Positions 10,994-20,632 of a stretch of 64,000 bases of DNA are shown in pieces. Position numbers and translations under genes: made by a program. Below the pieces are notes generated by a model, which did no database searches, was not told the origin of the DNA, and saw only the letters and a list, made by a program, of their open reading frames with translations. Positions within the stretch are counted from its first letter, which is position 1; each line of letters opens with the position of its first letter. The DNA is taken from positions 1,384,023 through 1,448,022 of the forward strand of contig NZ_JAMZFT010000001.1 of the NCBI RefSeq assembly GCF_024158125.1, read 5' to 3'. The DNA comes from Futiania mangrovi. Lineage in GTDB: Bacteria > Pseudomonadota > Alphaproteobacteria > Futianiales > Futianiaceae.

Positions 10994-11019
10994 AAACTCG
11001 GGGCGGCGGAAGCCGCCCC
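10985..11019 (-). terminator. Terminator of the MFS gene (end of the thiL/rib run)
   Basis: A perfect 8-bp stem GGGGCGGC/GCCGCCCC (arms 11000-11007 and 11012-11019) with a 4-nt loop. On the minus strand it is followed by GAGTTTTCTTGAGTTTT. It sits 11 bp beyond the MFS stop codon. Confidence 0.75.
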
Positions 11020-11029
11020 TGCCCCGATC

Positions 11030-12247
11030 TCAGGCCGGCCGGCGCGCGCCGGTCAGCACGTACCAGCCGAGCGCGGCCAGCGCCACCGCCACGAAGGGGA
11101 AGAGCACGACCGCAATCGTCTCCCACCCGCTCGCGAAGAACAGGTTGCCGGAGAGGAAGGAGGCGAGCGTCACGGTGCCGAACACGAGGAAGTCGTTGGC
11201 GGCCTGGGTCTTGGCCCGCTCCTCCGGCCGATAGCACTCGGTCAGCAGGGTCGTTGCGCCGATGAAGCCGAAGTTCCAGCCGAGCCCGAGCAGGAAGAGA
11301 CCGACCCAGAAATGCTCCAGCTCAAGTCCGCTCAGCACCACGACGCCGCACGCCGCCAGCAGCAGAAGCCCCGCTGCGATCACGCGCGGCGCCCCGAAAC
11401 GGGCGATGATGTGCCCCGTCACGAAGCTGGTCGCGAACATGGCGAAGGCATGCCACTGCACCACGAACGCCGCGTCGTTGACCGAGAGGCCACACGCCAC
11501 CATCGCCAGCGGTGTCGCCGTCATCACGAGGTTCATCAGGCCATAGGAAATCATTGCGCACACGGCGGGCACGATAAAGCTGCGCTGGCTCATGATCTCC
11601 AGGATCGGGCGCCCGGACTTCGCGCGCACCGCCGCCGGCAGGGGCGGAATGTTGACGAGCGCCACCACCGCGATCGACAGCAGCGAGACGCCTGCAAGCG
11701 CCACATAGGCACCCATGAACTGCACCGGCAGGAACAGATCCTTGGTGACTTTCACCATCTCCGGGCCGAGCAGGGCGGCGATGGCGCCGCCGCCCATGAC
11801 CCAGGCGATGGCCTTGGGCTTGAACGCCGCGCTGGCTGTGTCGGCGGCGGCGAAGCGATAGTAGCCTGCGGTCGCCTGGTAAACGCCGAGCAGAAGGGCG
11901 GCGAAGGTAAACTGCCAGAAGGAACCGCGCGCGATGGCATCCGCGGCGACGACGGCGAAGATCACGGCGGAGAACGCCCCTACCAGGAAGCCCGCACGCC
12001 GCCCGTACCGGCGCATCAGCATGGCCATCGGGATGACGGTCAGGGCGTTGGCCAGCATCATCAGGGAGATGGGCAGGGTTGCGAGCCGCTCTCCCCCCGG
12101 CGGCGCAAGCATCGCCCCCGCCAGGCCGCCGAGCGTGATCTGCGTGGTGACGACGATCCCGTAGAGCGCCTGGGACATCGACAGGAAGACGGCGTTGCGG
12201 CGCGCCTTCGCGTCGTCGACTTCGTCGAACGCGGCAGATGCCGTCAT
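11030..12247 (-). CDS. MFS transporter
   Basis: A 405-residue major facilitator protein with 12 hydrophobic segments. The A-loop motif appears as MLMRRYGRRAGFLVGA after helix 2, and its counterpart in the second half is HIIARFGAPRVIAAG. The conserved NFGFIGATTLLTECYRPEERAKTQAANDFLVFG follows. The substrate is not evident. It lies 33 bp downstream of thiL at the end of the riboflavin/thiamine run, so a vitamin-related substrate is possible but only an inference from context. The ATG at 12247 was preferred, and one at 12271 would add eight residues rich in Cys and Ser. Confidence 0.8.
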   Translation of the reverse strand: MTASAAFDEVDDAKARRNAVFLSMSQALYGIVVTTQITLGGLAGAMLAPPGGERLATLPISLMMLANALTVIPMAMLMRRYGRRAGFLVGAFSAVIFAVVAADAIARGSFWQFTFAALLLGVYQATAGYYRFAAADTASAAFKPKAIAWVMGGGAIAALLGPEMVKVTKDLFLPVQFMGAYVALAGVSLLSIAVVALVNIPPLPAAVRAKSGRPILEIMSQRSFIVPAVCAMISYGLMNLVMTATPLAMVACGLSVNDAAFVVQWHAFAMFATSFVTGHIIARFGAPRVIAAGLLLLAACGVVVLSGLELEHFWVGLFLLGLGWNFGFIGATTLLTECYRPEERAKTQAANDFLVFGTVTLASFLSGNLFFASGWETIAVVLFPFVAVALAALGWYVLTGARRPA

Positions 12248-12280
12248 AATGGACACGCTACAACACGACATGTCCCGATT

Positions 12281-13297
12281 TTAGACATGCGTGTAACCTT
12301 CGCGCAAGAACTTCATCGCACGGCCGCTCTCATCCAGCACCTCGACCGCGGGCGCACCCGCTCCGGCAATCTCGCCGATGGCCGTCACGCCCACTCCGCA
12401 TCGCGCAGCGTCTGCCTCTAATACATTGAAATTACTTTTAGATGCAGAAAACGCGATCTGGTAATCATCCCCCCCGGTCAGTACCTCGGTCAATTCCGCG
12501 GCACCGCAGGACAGGGCTGCACGGACGGCGTCCGATAATGGGACACAATCCATGCGCACCACGATGCGCACGCCCGATGCCTTCGCCATGTGACCGAGGT
12601 CGGCGACAAGCCCATCGGAGACATCCAGCGCGGCATGGGCACGGCCCACGAGCGCAGGCCCGAAAGCAACCGGCGGCTGGGGGAGGAGATAGGCGGTGCG
12701 CAGAGCCCCCGCATGGCCCCCGGCGAGTCCGCCGAGCGTGCCTTGCCGCACCCGCAGGCCCAGGGCGGCATCCCCGATGGTTCCTGTCACCGCGACGACA
12801 TCGCCCGGCCTCGCTCCGCCCCGCCGGACCATGCCCCCCGCGGGCACGAGGCCGATGGCCGTCAGGCTGAGCGTCAGCGGCCCCGGCGTCGCCGTCGTGT
12901 CGCCCCCCAGCAGGCCGATGCCATAGCGTGACTGGTCCGCCGCCAGCCCTGACGCAAAGCGGGCGACCGTCGCCTCGGGCGTGCCGTGCGGCCAGGAGGT
13001 TGCGAGCAGGTAGCCGTAGGGACGCGCGCCCTTGGCGGCGAGATCCGACAGGTTCACGCGCAGAAGCTTCGCGGCCACGTCCGCGGGATCGTCGTCGGGG
13101 AGGAAATGAACGCCCGCGACCATCGCGTCCTTGGTCAGCACCAGGTCGCAGCCCGGCGGCGGAGCGATGGCAGCGGCGTCGTCGAGCAGGCCGAATGTGC
13201 CTGGCATATCCTTCGCCAGCGGCGCGAAATGCCGCGCGATCAGGTCAAACTCGCCAGCGGTGTGCGGGGGCTTGCCCGGCGCCTCGTCTGCGCTCAT
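12281..13297 (-). CDS. thiL: Thiamine-monophosphate kinase
   Basis: Phosphorylates thiamine monophosphate to thiamine pyrophosphate. The 338-residue AIR-synthase-fold protein has the N-terminal GEFDLIARHFAPL, LLDDAAAI metal site, LTKDAMVAGVHF, LLRVNLSDLAAKGARP, GLLGGDTT and the later HAALDVSDGLVADLGHMA and LTGGDDYQIAFS motifs, all as in ThiL. It is 18 bp downstream of nusB, the typical nusB-thiL pair, at the end of the rib operon. Confidence 0.96.
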   Translation of the reverse strand: MSADEAPGKPPHTAGEFDLIARHFAPLAKDMPGTFGLLDDAAAIAPPPGCDLVLTKDAMVAGVHFLPDDDPADVAAKLLRVNLSDLAAKGARPYGYLLATSWPHGTPEATVARFASGLAADQSRYGIGLLGGDTTATPGPLTLSLTAIGLVPAGGMVRRGGARPGDVVAVTGTIGDAALGLRVRQGTLGGLAGGHAGALRTAYLLPQPPVAFGPALVGRAHAALDVSDGLVADLGHMAKASGVRIVVRMDCVPLSDAVRAALSCGAAELTEVLTGGDDYQIAFSASKSNFNVLEADAARCGVGVTAIGEIAGAGAPAVEVLDESGRAMKFLREGYTHV

Positions 13298-13315
13298 GCA
13301 GCCCTCCCCCAGGTC

Positions 13316-13831
13316 TCAGCCGGCCTCGCCTGGCGTGCCGACGAGCCCCTTCTTGCGCGCGATCGCGTCGAGCACGCCATTGACGAAGCCCGGCTCGTCG
13401 CCGTCGTAGAAGGCGTGGGCCACGTCGAGATATTCGCTGATCACGACGCGCACGGGCACCTCGCGCATGGCAACCAACTCGAACGCGGCAGCGCGGAACA
13501 GCGCGCGCAGGGTCGCGTCGATGCGGGTCAGCGGCCAGCCCTCCGCCAGTACGCCGTTGACGAGGCGGTCGATCTCCGTCTGCCGTTCGACCACGCCATG
13601 CACCACCGTGCCGAAGTGTACGGGGTCTGCCTCCTCCAGCGTGCCGTCGTCGCCCTCCGCACCGAAGCGGTAGGTCTCGAACTCGCTCACGACCCGGTCG
13701 ACGGGCGTGCCCGCGAGGTCCATCTGGTAGAGCGCCTGCACGGCGGCGAGACGCGCCGCGCTGCGGGCGCGCGCACCCTTGCCGCGCCGGTCGCGCGTGC
13801 TGCCTTCCTTCTTGCCGGCCTCGGCGCTCAT
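13316..13831 (-). CDS. nusB: Transcription antitermination factor NusB
   Basis: A 171-residue all-helical RNA-binding protein that pairs with NusE (S10) at boxA for rRNA antitermination. Typical stretches are [18 protein letters not shown], the [12 protein letters not shown] helix, [35 protein letters not shown] near the end. The ATG overlaps the ribH stop by 4 bp (ATGA), so it is translationally coupled to riboflavin genes, the usual ribH-nusB arrangement. The Lys/Arg-rich N-terminus (about 25 residues) is longer than in E. coli. Confidence 0.95.
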   Translation of the reverse strand: MSAEAGKKEGSTRDRRGKGARARSAARLAAVQALYQMDLAGTPVDRVVSEFETYRFGAEGDDGTLEEADPVHFGTVVHGVVERQTEIDRLVNGVLAEGWPLTRIDATLRALFRAAAFELVAMREVPVRVVISEYLDVAHAFYDGDEPGFVNGVLDAIARKKGLVGTPGEAG

Positions 13832-14265
13832 ACGGACGCGTACTCCTGTTTCAGACGCCACAGGGCGAGCGCGGCCTCCGCCGCCTCGCCACCCTTGTTC
13901 TTCTGCTTCGGATCGGCGCGCACCCACGCCTGGTCGCCGTTCTCGACGGTCAGGATGCCGTTGCCGATGGCAAGACCATAGTCGATGCCGAGCGTCATCA
14001 GGCCGCGTGCGCTCTCGCCCGCCACGATCTCGAAATGATAGGTTTCGCCCCGGATCACGCAGCCGAGCGCGACGAAGAGATCGTAGGAGCCCGTGTCCGC
14101 GGCCAGCGCGATCGCGGCGGGGATCTCCAGCGCGCCCGGCACCGCCTTGCGCGCAACCGTGCATCCCGCAGCCTCAAGCGCGGCGATGGCGCCTTCGGCC
14201 AGGCCGTCGGAGATGTGCTCGTAGAACCGCGCCTCGACGATCAGGGCGCGCGGGGTCTCGCTCAT
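13828..14265 (-). CDS. ribH: 6,7-dimethyl-8-ribityllumazine synthase
   Basis: Condenses 5-amino-6-ribitylamino-uracil with 3,4-dihydroxybutanone 4-phosphate to lumazine. The 145-residue protein shows the [11 protein letters not shown] start, [35 protein letters not shown] with the catalytic histidine and [16 protein letters not shown]. It lies 3 bp after ribB and overlaps nusB by 4 bp, so the three are coupled. Confidence 0.97.
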   Translation of the reverse strand: MSETPRALIVEARFYEHISDGLAEGAIAALEAAGCTVARKAVPGALEIPAAIALAADTGSYDLFVALGCVIRGETYHFEIVAGESARGLMTLGIDYGLAIGNGILTVENGDQAWVRADPKQKNKGGEAAEAALALWRLKQEYASV

Positions 14266-14268
14266 GGG

Positions 14269-15426
14269 TCAGGATCCTGCGGGAATGGTGCGCCGCCCGT
14301 GCACCGTCAGGCCGTAGCCGTCGAGCGCCACCAGGCTCTGCGCCGGGGAGTTGGTCAGAAGCTCCATCTCGCGGATGCCGAGGTCGAGCAGGATCTGCGC
14401 GCCCACGCCATATTCGCGCAACATGCGCGGCTGGTCGGAGACGCCCGTCTCCTTGCGGCCGAGATAGGCGGTCACCGCATCGGGGCGCGTGTCGCGCAGG
14501 ATGACGCAGACGCCCCGCCCCTCGCGCCCGATCTCCGCCAGCGCATCGTGCAGCATGCGCCCGCGCGTCTCGCCCCCGAGGCCGAGCAGGTCGTCGCACA
14601 CCGTGCTCGCGTGCATCCGCACGAGCACCGGCCCGCCGACGCTGATGTCGCCCTTCACCAGCGCCACATGCTCGGCATATTCGACCGTGTTCGCATAGAC
14701 GATCATCCGCGCCGATCCGAGGCCCGGCACGGTCACGTCGGATTCGCGCACGCGCTTCATCAGGTGATCGTGGCGGCGGCGATAGGCGATCAGGTCGGCG
14801 ATGGTGCCGATCCGGATGCCGTGCACGCGCGAGAAGGCGACGAGGTCCGGCAGGCGGGCCATCGTGCCGTCGTCGTTCATGATCTCGCAGATCACGCCCG
14901 CCGGGTTGAGGCCCGCGAGCCGCGCGAGGTCGACCGCCGCTTCCGTGTGGCCCGCACGCACCAGCACCCCGCCGTCGCGCGCGACCAGCGGGAAGACGTG
15001 GCCCGGCGTCACGATGTCCTGCGGCCCCTTCGTCTGGTCGATGGCGACTGCGATGGTGCGCGCCCGGTCGTGGGCGGAAATGCCGGTGGATACGCCCTCG
15101 CGCGCCTCGATCGAAACTGTGAAGGCGGTCTGGTGGCGCGTGCCGTTGCGCGGGCTCATCAGGTTGAGGTCGAGCGCGTCCGCCCGCTCCCGCGTCAGCG
15201 ACAGGCAGATCAGACCGCGCCCGAAGCGCGCCATGAAGTTGATCGCGTCGGGCGTCGCCATCTGGGCGGGGATGACGAGGTCGCCCTCGTTCTCCCGGTC
15301 CTCGGCGTCCACGAGAACCACCATGCGCCCGTTGCGCATGTCCTCGATGATGTCCTCGATGGGCGAGAGCGCGGCGTGCATCTCCTCCGCGCTCATCTCC
15401 GGGGCGGTCGCGTCGGTATCGCTCAT
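14269..15426 (-). CDS. ribB: 3,4-dihydroxy-2-butanone 4-phosphate synthase with degenerate GTP cyclohydrolase II domain
   Basis: Residues about 20-220 form a complete RibB domain: DAEDRENEGDLVIPAQ, RHQTAFTVSIEAREGVSTGISAHDRA, TPGHVFPL and GHTEAAVDLARLAG. Residues about 225-385 align with GTP cyclohydrolase II, but the zinc site is gone. Where active enzymes have Cys-X10-Cys-X-Cys (HSEC...RCDCG), this protein reads HAST...GGETRG, with Thr275, Glu286 and Arg288 at the cysteine positions. The C-terminal half therefore cannot be a classical zinc cyclohydrolase, and a separate ribA must exist elsewhere. Such RibBX-type fusions are known in alphaproteobacteria. It overlaps ribE by 4 bp and precedes ribH. 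Confidence 0.93.
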   Translation of the reverse strand: MSDTDATAPEMSAEEMHAALSPIEDIIEDMRNGRMVVLVDAEDRENEGDLVIPAQMATPDAINFMARFGRGLICLSLTRERADALDLNLMSPRNGTRHQTAFTVSIEAREGVSTGISAHDRARTIAVAIDQTKGPQDIVTPGHVFPLVARDGGVLVRAGHTEAAVDLARLAGLNPAGVICEIMNDDGTMARLPDLVAFSRVHGIRIGTIADLIAYRRRHDHLMKRVRESDVTVPGLGSARMIVYANTVEYAEHVALVKGDISVGGPVLVRMHASTVCDDLLGLGGETRGRMLHDALAEIGREGRGVCVILRDTRPDAVTAYLGRKETGVSDQPRMLREYGVGAQILLDLGIREMELLTNSPAQSLVALDGYGLTVHGRRTIPAGS

Positions 15427-16025
15427 CCGGTCAGCTCCGTCAGGCGGGCGACATAGCGGGCGAGCACGTCGGCCTCCAGGTTCACGCGCGCGCCTTCCGA
15501 CAGCGTGCCGAACGTGGTGCGCGCCTGCGTGTGCGGGATGATGTTGACGCCGAACACGTCGTCCTCGACCTCATTCACGGTCAGCGACACGCCGTCGAGC
15601 GCGACCGAGCCCTTCGGCGCAATGAATTTCTTCAGCCCCGCCGGCACGCGGAAGCGATAGCGGATCGAATCCCCCTCGCGCGCGATCGAGACGACCTCCG
15701 CCGTGCCGTCGACATGGCCGGAGACGATGTGGCCGCCGATCTCGTCGCCGACCTTCAGGCTGCGCTCCAGGTTGACGCGCGATCCCGGCGCCCAGGTGCC
15801 GAGCGAGGTCTTCGACAGGGTCTCGGCCGAGACATCCACGTCGAACCAGGTCCGGCCGTTCTCCCGCCCCTTGGCGACCACCGTCAGGCAAGCGCCGTTG
15901 CAGGCGATGGAGGCGCCGATCTCGATGCCGCCCGCCTCATAGCCGCAGGCGATGCGCACGCGCGTGTCGCCCCGCTGCTCGAGCGAGACGACCTCCCCCA
16001 CGTCGGTGATCAGCCCAGTGAACAT
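15423..16025 (-). CDS. ribE: Riboflavin synthase alpha subunit
   Basis: Dismutates two lumazine molecules to riboflavin. The 200-residue protein has the internal two-barrel repeat: MFTGLITDVGEV...GASIACNGACLTV in the first half and GHIVSGHVDGTAEV...GSVALDGVSLTVNEV in the second. IIPHTQARTTFG and the C-terminal helix VNLEADVLARYV (for trimerisation) are present. Start MFTGLI is invariant in the family. It overlaps ribB by 4 bp. A GC-rich hairpin fills the 45-bp gap upstream to ribD. No FMN riboswitch is visible. Confidence 0.97.
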   Translation of the reverse strand: MFTGLITDVGEVVSLEQRGDTRVRIACGYEAGGIEIGASIACNGACLTVVAKGRENGRTWFDVDVSAETLSKTSLGTWAPGSRVNLERSLKVGDEIGGHIVSGHVDGTAEVVSIAREGDSIRYRFRVPAGLKKFIAPKGSVALDGVSLTVNEVEDDVFGVNIIPHTQARTTFGTLSEGARVNLEADVLARYVARLTELTG

Positions 16026-16070
16026 CGCATCCCTTCGTGCCCGCGGACCTCAGCGGTCCGTCCGCGTGTC

Positions 16071-17174
16071 TTAACGCGTTCGCACATAGGTTGCCAGCAC
16101 GTCCTCGCCCAGACGTTCAAGGCCGGTCTGCGCCAGGCGCACGGCATCCGCGACCCGGTCGAGCCCCAGCCCCTCGAGCGCCGGAACCGCGTCGCCGCCG
16201 AGCAGCGCGGGCGCGGTGAACCACGCAACCTCGTCGACGAGACCGGCTGCCAGAAGCGCGGCGGCGAGGCGGCTGCCGCCCTCCACCAGCACGCGGGTCA
16301 GGCCGCGCCGCCCCAGCGCCTGCAGCGCCTCGCCCAGGTCGATCATCCCGTCGGGACCGTCGGAGAGACGGATCAGGTCGACGCCCGCCTGCTCGAACGC
16401 CGCGGCGCGCAGGTGATCGGCATCGGAACGGGTGAACAGCAGCGTCGGCACCCTCGCCGCGGTCTGCACCAGCCTGGCCGTCAGCGGCAGGCGCAGGCGC
16501 CCGTCCACGATCACGCGGACGGGCGAGCGGTCCTCGAGCCCCGGAATCCGGCAGGTCAGTTCGGGATCGTCGAGAATGGCAGTCTGGCTGCCGACCATGA
16601 TCGCGTCATGCTCGGCCCTGAGCAGGTGCGCGCGCGCCCGCGCTGCCTCCCCCGTGATCCAGCGGCTGTCGCCCGTGCGTGCCGCGATCCGCCCGTCGAG
16701 CGAGGTCGCGAGTTTCAGCGTGACCATCGGGCGCCCCTCGATCACGCGGGTGAAGAAGCCGCGGTTGAGCGCCTCGGCCTCGTCGTGCAGCACACCCTCG
16801 CGCACCGCGACGCCCGCCTCGCGCAGCATGGCGATGCCCTGCCCGTTCACGCGGGGGTCCGGGTCGCGCGCGGCGACGAGGCAGGCCGACACCCCCGCCT
16901 CGATCAGCGCGGCAGCACACGCAGGCGTCTTGCCGACATGGGCACAGGGTTCGAGCGTGACATAGGCCGTGGCGCCGGGTGCGGCCGCCCCCGCCTGCTC
17001 AAGCGCGCGCGTCTCCGCATGGGGGCGCCCGCCCGCAGCGGTCCAGCCGCGCCCCACGATGTGCCCGTGGTTGACGAGGACGCATCCGACGGCGGGATTG
17101 GGCGCGGTCTGCCCCAGCGCGCGCCGGGCGAGCCCCAGCGCGTGGGCCATGTGACGGCGGTCGGCGTCGGCCAT
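16071..17174 (-). CDS. ribD: Bifunctional riboflavin deaminase/reductase RibD
   Basis: Catalyses the second and third steps of riboflavin synthesis. Residues 1-145 are the zinc deaminase: TAPNPAVGCVLV, the PHAETRAL zinc motif (His-Ala-Glu) and LEPCAHVGKTPACAAALIEAG with the two zinc cysteines. Residues 146-367 are the NADPH reductase: RPMVTLKLATSLDGRIA, DSRWITGEAARARAHLLRAEHDAIMVG and VLVEGGSRLAAALL. It is 17 bp downstream of nrdR. Length 367 is normal. Confidence 0.97.
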   Translation of the reverse strand: MADADRRHMAHALGLARRALGQTAPNPAVGCVLVNHGHIVGRGWTAAGGRPHAETRALEQAGAAAPGATAYVTLEPCAHVGKTPACAAALIEAGVSACLVAARDPDPRVNGQGIAMLREAGVAVREGVLHDEAEALNRGFFTRVIEGRPMVTLKLATSLDGRIAARTGDSRWITGEAARARAHLLRAEHDAIMVGSQTAILDDPELTCRIPGLEDRSPVRVIVDGRLRLPLTARLVQTAARVPTLLFTRSDADHLRAAAFEQAGVDLIRLSDGPDGMIDLGEALQALGRRGLTRVLVEGGSRLAAALLAAGLVDEVAWFTAPALLGGDAVPALEGLGLDRVADAVRLAQTGLERLGEDVLATYVRTR

Positions 17175-17191
17175 GGCAGGCCCCTCCCCGC

Positions 17192-17653
17192 TCAGTCGTC
17201 CTGCTCGCCGCTCAAGCCCCCGATGAAGGCCTCGAAATCCTTGGCCTCGCGGAAGTTCTTGTAAACGCTCGCATACCGGACATAGGCGACGGCATCGAGG
17301 CTCGCCAGCCCCTCCATCACGATCTCGCCGATGAGCTGGCTGTCGATGTCGGTCTCGCCCATGCTTTCGAGGCGGCGGACGATGCCGTTGACCAGCCGCT
17401 CCACCCGTTCCGGCTCGACCGGGCGCTTGCGCATGGCGATCTGGATCGAGCGCATCAGCTTGTCGCGGTCGAAGGGCGCGCGCCGTCCGTGCCGCTTCAC
17501 GACCATCAGCTCGCGCAGCTGCACCCGCTCGAACGTCGTGAAGCGCGCGCCGCAGGCCGGGCAGAAACGCCGCCGGCGGATGGCGGAGTTATCCTCCGTC
17601 GGCCGCGAATCCTTCACCTGCGTATCGTCATTGCCGCAGAACGGACAGCGCAT
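17192..17653 (-). CDS. nrdR: Transcriptional repressor NrdR
   Basis: Zinc-ribbon plus ATP-cone repressor of ribonucleotide reductase genes. The 153-residue protein begins MRCPFCGN with the second cysteine pair in CPACGARF, followed by FTTFERVQL and the ATP-cone ([18 protein letters not shown] to [18 protein letters not shown]). The glyA-nrdR-ribD order is common in alphaproteobacteria. I saw no obvious NrdR box pair in this window, so its targets lie elsewhere. Confidence 0.97.
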   Translation of the reverse strand: MRCPFCGNDDTQVKDSRPTEDNSAIRRRRFCPACGARFTTFERVQLRELMVVKRHGRRAPFDRDKLMRSIQIAMRKRPVEPERVERLVNGIVRRLESMGETDIDSQLIGEIVMEGLASLDAVAYVRYASVYKNFREAKDFEAFIGGLSGEQDD

Positions 17654-17700
17654 GTGACCCCCGAATCACCCCCCACATCTAGGGCAGTGACGTTAGCGCC

Positions 17701-19032
17701 TCACCGATAGATGGGGAACCGGTCACAGAGCGCCTGGACCTCCGCCCGGACCTTTTTCTCGACCTCCGGCGCCTCTCCTCCCGCCTTGGCGGCCGCGGTC
17801 AGCACCTCGTCGATCCAGTCGGCCACCTGGCGGAACTCCGCGACGCCGAAGCCGCGCGTCGTGCCCGCCGGCGTGCCGAGACGGATGCCCGAGGTGACCA
17901 TCGGCTTTTCCGGGTCGAAGGGGATCGCGTTCTTGTTGCAGGTGATGCCGGCGCGGTCGAGCGCCTCTTCCGCCACATTGCCGGTCAGGCCCTTGGGACG
18001 CAGGTCGACCAGCATCAGGTGGCAGTCGGTGCCGCCCGTGGTGATGGCGAAGCCGTGCTCCACGAGGCGGGCGGCCATGGCGCGCGCGTTCTCGACCACG
18101 GCGCGGGTGTAGGCGCCGAATTCCGGCGTCAGCGCCTCGCCGAAAGCGACCGCCTTGGCGGCGATGACGTGCATCAGCGGACCGCCCTGCAAGCCGGGGA
18201 ATACCGCGGAGTTGAACTTCTTGCCCAGCGCCTCGTCGTTCGACAGGATCATGCCGCCGCGCGGGCCCCGCAGCGTCTTGTGCGTGGTCGTCGTGCAGAC
18301 GTGGGCATGGGGGATCGGGCTCGGATAGGCGCCGGTCGCCGCCAACCCTGCGAAGTGCGCCATGTCGACCATGAAGTACGCGCCCACCTCGTCCGCGATG
18401 GCGCGGAAGCGGGCGAAGTCGATCTCGCGCGGATAGGCCGAGCCGCCGGTGATGATGAGCTTCGGCTTGTGCTCGCGCGCCAGCCGCTCCACCGCGTCGT
18501 AGTCGAGCCGGTTCTCGTCCGGCGTCACGCCGTAGCTTACCGCGTTGAACCATTTGCCGGACTGGTTGACCTTCGCGCCGTGCGTCAGGTGCCCGCCCGC
18601 GGCGAGATCGAGGCCGAGGAAGGTGTCGCCCGGCTGCAGCAGCGCGAGGAACACCGCCTGGTTCGCCTGCGCGCCCGAATGGGGCTGGACGTTGGCGTAG
18701 GCGCAGCCGAACAGTTCCTTCGCGCGCGCGATGGCCAGTTCCTCCGCCACGTCGACATATTCGCAGCCGCCGTAGTAGCGCCGGCCGGGGTAGCCCTCGG
18801 CGTACTTGTTGGTCAGGACCGAGCCCTGCGCCTCCAGCACCGCGCGGCTGACGATGTTCTCCGACGCGATCAGCTCGATCTGGTTCTTCTGACGGCCCAA
18901 CTCGTCGCCGATGGCGGCGGCCAGCGCGGGATCGCGCTCGGCAAGCGGGGTGGTGAAGAAGCCCGACGGGGTGACCCCCTCGTTGGCGGGACGGGAAGCG
19001 GCGGCGCTGGAAGAGGAAGCGGGCGCGGTCAT
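17701..19032 (-). CDS. glyA: Serine hydroxymethyltransferase
   Basis: Interconverts serine plus tetrahydrofolate and glycine plus 5,10-methylene-THF, the substrate of MetF at the far end of the window. The 443-residue fold-type I PLP enzyme has [58 protein letters not shown] and the Schiff-base lysine (Lys252) in [15 protein letters not shown] low-complexity Ser/Ala-rich N-terminus precedes the family core. ATG 19032 was chosen over a GTG two codons earlier. It also supplies glycine to HemA, encoded immediately upstream. Confidence 0.97.
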   Translation of the reverse strand: MTAPASSSSAAASRPANEGVTPSGFFTTPLAERDPALAAAIGDELGRQKNQIELIASENIVSRAVLEAQGSVLTNKYAEGYPGRRYYGGCEYVDVAEELAIARAKELFGCAYANVQPHSGAQANQAVFLALLQPGDTFLGLDLAAGGHLTHGAKVNQSGKWFNAVSYGVTPDENRLDYDAVERLAREHKPKLIITGGSAYPREIDFARFRAIADEVGAYFMVDMAHFAGLAATGAYPSPIPHAHVCTTTTHKTLRGPRGGMILSNDEALGKKFNSAVFPGLQGGPLMHVIAAKAVAFGEALTPEFGAYTRAVVENARAMAARLVEHGFAITTGGTDCHLMLVDLRPKGLTGNVAEEALDRAGITCNKNAIPFDPEKPMVTSGIRLGTPAGTTRGFGVAEFRQVADWIDEVLTAAAKAGGEAPEVEKKVRAEVQALCDRFPIYR

Positions 19033-19067
19033 CGGCACTGGCCTTTCTCACGGAGGAAAAGGAAAAC

Positions 19068-19098
19068 CGTTCGGCGCCTGCGGGATTACCGCAAGCGC
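19068..19098 (-). terminator. Hairpin between hemA and glyA, probable hemA terminator
   Basis: A 10-bp stem with one G-U pair (arms 19074-19083 and 19089-19098) encloses a 5-nt loop. On the minus strand it runs into GAACGGTTTTCCTTTTCC. It is placed 47 bp after the hemA stop, but the T-run is interrupted, so attenuation rather than full termination is possible. Confidence 0.5.
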
Positions 19099-19144
19099 CC
19101 CTCGCTTTCAACGCTGCTGACGGGAAAGACTGCCTCGCGCGGCG

Positions 19145-20356
19145 TCACGCCGCGTCGGCGACGCCGATCCGGGTCCAGACGTCGCCCAGCGCCTCCACCA
19201 GACGGTCCATCAGACCGTCGTCGTGCAAGGGCGAGGGTGTGAAGCGCAGACGCTCCGTCCCGCGCGGCACGGTGGGGTAGTTGATCGGCTGCACATAGAT
19301 GCCGTGGTCGGTCAGAAGCGCATCGGACAGCGCCTTGCAACGCACCGGATCGCCGACCATCACGGGGACGATGTGGCTCTCGCTCATCATCACGGGCAGG
19401 CCCGCTTCGGCCAGCTTGTGTTTCAGCGTCGCGGCCCGTTCCTGATGCCGCTCCCGCTCCGCCTGGCTGACCTTCAGGTGCCGCACGCTCGCCAGCGCGC
19501 CCGCGGTGATCACGGGCGGAAGCGAGGTCGTGAAGATGAAGCCCGGCGCGAAGCTGCGCACCACGTCGATGAAGGCCGCGCTGCCCGCGACATAGCCGCC
19601 GACGAGACCGTAGGCCTTGGCGAGCGTGCCCTCGATGATGTCGACCTTGTCCTGCACGCCGTCACGCTCGGAAATGCCGCCGCCGCGCGCGCCGTACATG
19701 CCGACCGCGTGCACCTCGTCCAGATAGGTCAGCGCGCCGTACTTCCGCGCCAGGTCGCAGATCGCGCCGATGGGGGCGATATCACCGTCCATGGAATAGA
19801 CGCTCTCGAACGCCACGACCTTCGGCCGGCCGGCGGGGGCGGCGCGCAGCAACTCTTCGAGGTGCGCGAGGTCGTTGTGGCGGAAGACGTGCTTCTCGCA
19901 ACCCGCGTGGCGGATCCCCTCGATCATCGAGGCGTGGTTCAGCGCGTCGGAGAAGATGATGCAGCCCGGCAGGATCTTGCCCAGCGTGGAGAGCGCGGCC
20001 TCGTTCGCAACGAACCCGGAGGTGCAGAGCAGCGCCGCCTCCTTGCCGTGCAGGTCGGCCAGTTCGCCCTCGAGTTCCACGTGGAATCGCGTCGTGCCGG
20101 AGATGTTGCGCGTGCCGCCCGAGCCCGCGCCCGCGCCCGACAGCGCGCCCTCCATCGCCGCGATCACGTCCGCGTGCTGGCCCATGCCGAGATAGTCGTT
20201 GGAGCACCAGACCACGATCTCGCGCTCGCCCTCCGGCGTCTTGAGGGTCGCGTGCGGGAAGCGGCCGCGGGCGCGCAGGATGTCGGCGAAGACGCGGTAA
20301 CGCCCTTCCCGCTTCAGCCCCTCGATCCGGTCCGCGAAGATGCGATCGTAATCCAT
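19145..20356 (-). CDS. hemA: 5-aminolevulinate synthase
   Basis: Condenses glycine and succinyl-CoA to 5-aminolevulinate, the committed step of the C4 heme pathway found in alphaproteobacteria. The 403-residue protein starts [25 protein letters not shown], and shows [23 protein letters not shown], the [12 protein letters not shown] cofactor loop and the PLP lysine 247 in GTLAKAYG. I moved the start to ATG 20356 because the family begins at this position. A further 18 in-frame codons upstream look unconserved. A possible FNR-like site lies about 180 bp upstream. Confidence 0.96.
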   Translation of the reverse strand: MDYDRIFADRIEGLKREGRYRVFADILRARGRFPHATLKTPEGEREIVVWCSNDYLGMGQHADVIAAMEGALSGAGAGSGGTRNISGTTRFHVELEGELADLHGKEAALLCTSGFVANEAALSTLGKILPGCIIFSDALNHASMIEGIRHAGCEKHVFRHNDLAHLEELLRAAPAGRPKVVAFESVYSMDGDIAPIGAICDLARKYGALTYLDEVHAVGMYGARGGGISERDGVQDKVDIIEGTLAKAYGLVGGYVAGSAAFIDVVRSFAPGFIFTTSLPPVITAGALASVRHLKVSQAERERHQERAATLKHKLAEAGLPVMMSESHIVPVMVGDPVRCKALSDALLTDHGIYVQPINYPTVPRGTERLRFTPSPLHDDGLMDRLVEALGDVWTRIGVADAA

Positions 20357-20532
20357 GGCCCTGTCCGCCCGATCCTGGAAACCCGTACCCGAAGTCTCGA
20401 AGGTCCGCATGCGCCCGTTTCTCCCACGTCACATCCGCATGCGCAGACGGCCTTTCTATCAGGTCCGGCCGCCTGCACGGATCACTATCGCAAAAACGCG
20501 CCCATGACATGCGTTTGCTTGTCGCAACCGCC

Positions 20533-20546
20533 ATGACCTGAATCAA
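20533..20546 (-). promoter_or_regulatory. Weak FNR/FixK-like box upstream of hemA
   Basis: The minus strand reads TTGATTCAGGTCAT. The left half TTGAT is perfect, and the right half GTCAT differs from ATCAA at two bases. hemA is under FnrL control in some alphaproteobacteria, which is why it is listed, but the site is degenerate and distant (about 180 bp from the start codon). Confidence 0.2.
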
Positions 20547-20566
20547 GCCGCGCGACGGCGCACATG

Positions 20567-20599
20567 CGAAAAGGGCCGGCGCCCCTGCGGCACCGGCCC
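20567..20599 (-). terminator. Terminator of the MarR-family gene
   Basis: An 11-bp stem with one G-U-type mismatch (arms 20573-20583 and 20589-20599) and a 5-nt loop, followed on the minus strand by TTTTCG. It lies 34 bp beyond the MarR gene stop codon. Confidence 0.8.
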
Positions 20600-20632
20600 G
20601 ATCTCGATTGGGTCTGCGCCCTCGGCGAGGCG

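Noticed and set aside
16026..16070. FMN riboswitch or attenuator between ribD and ribE
   Set aside because: Only a GC-rich hairpin (CGCGGAC/GTCCGCG) is present; the conserved FMN-element segments are missing and the gap is far too short.
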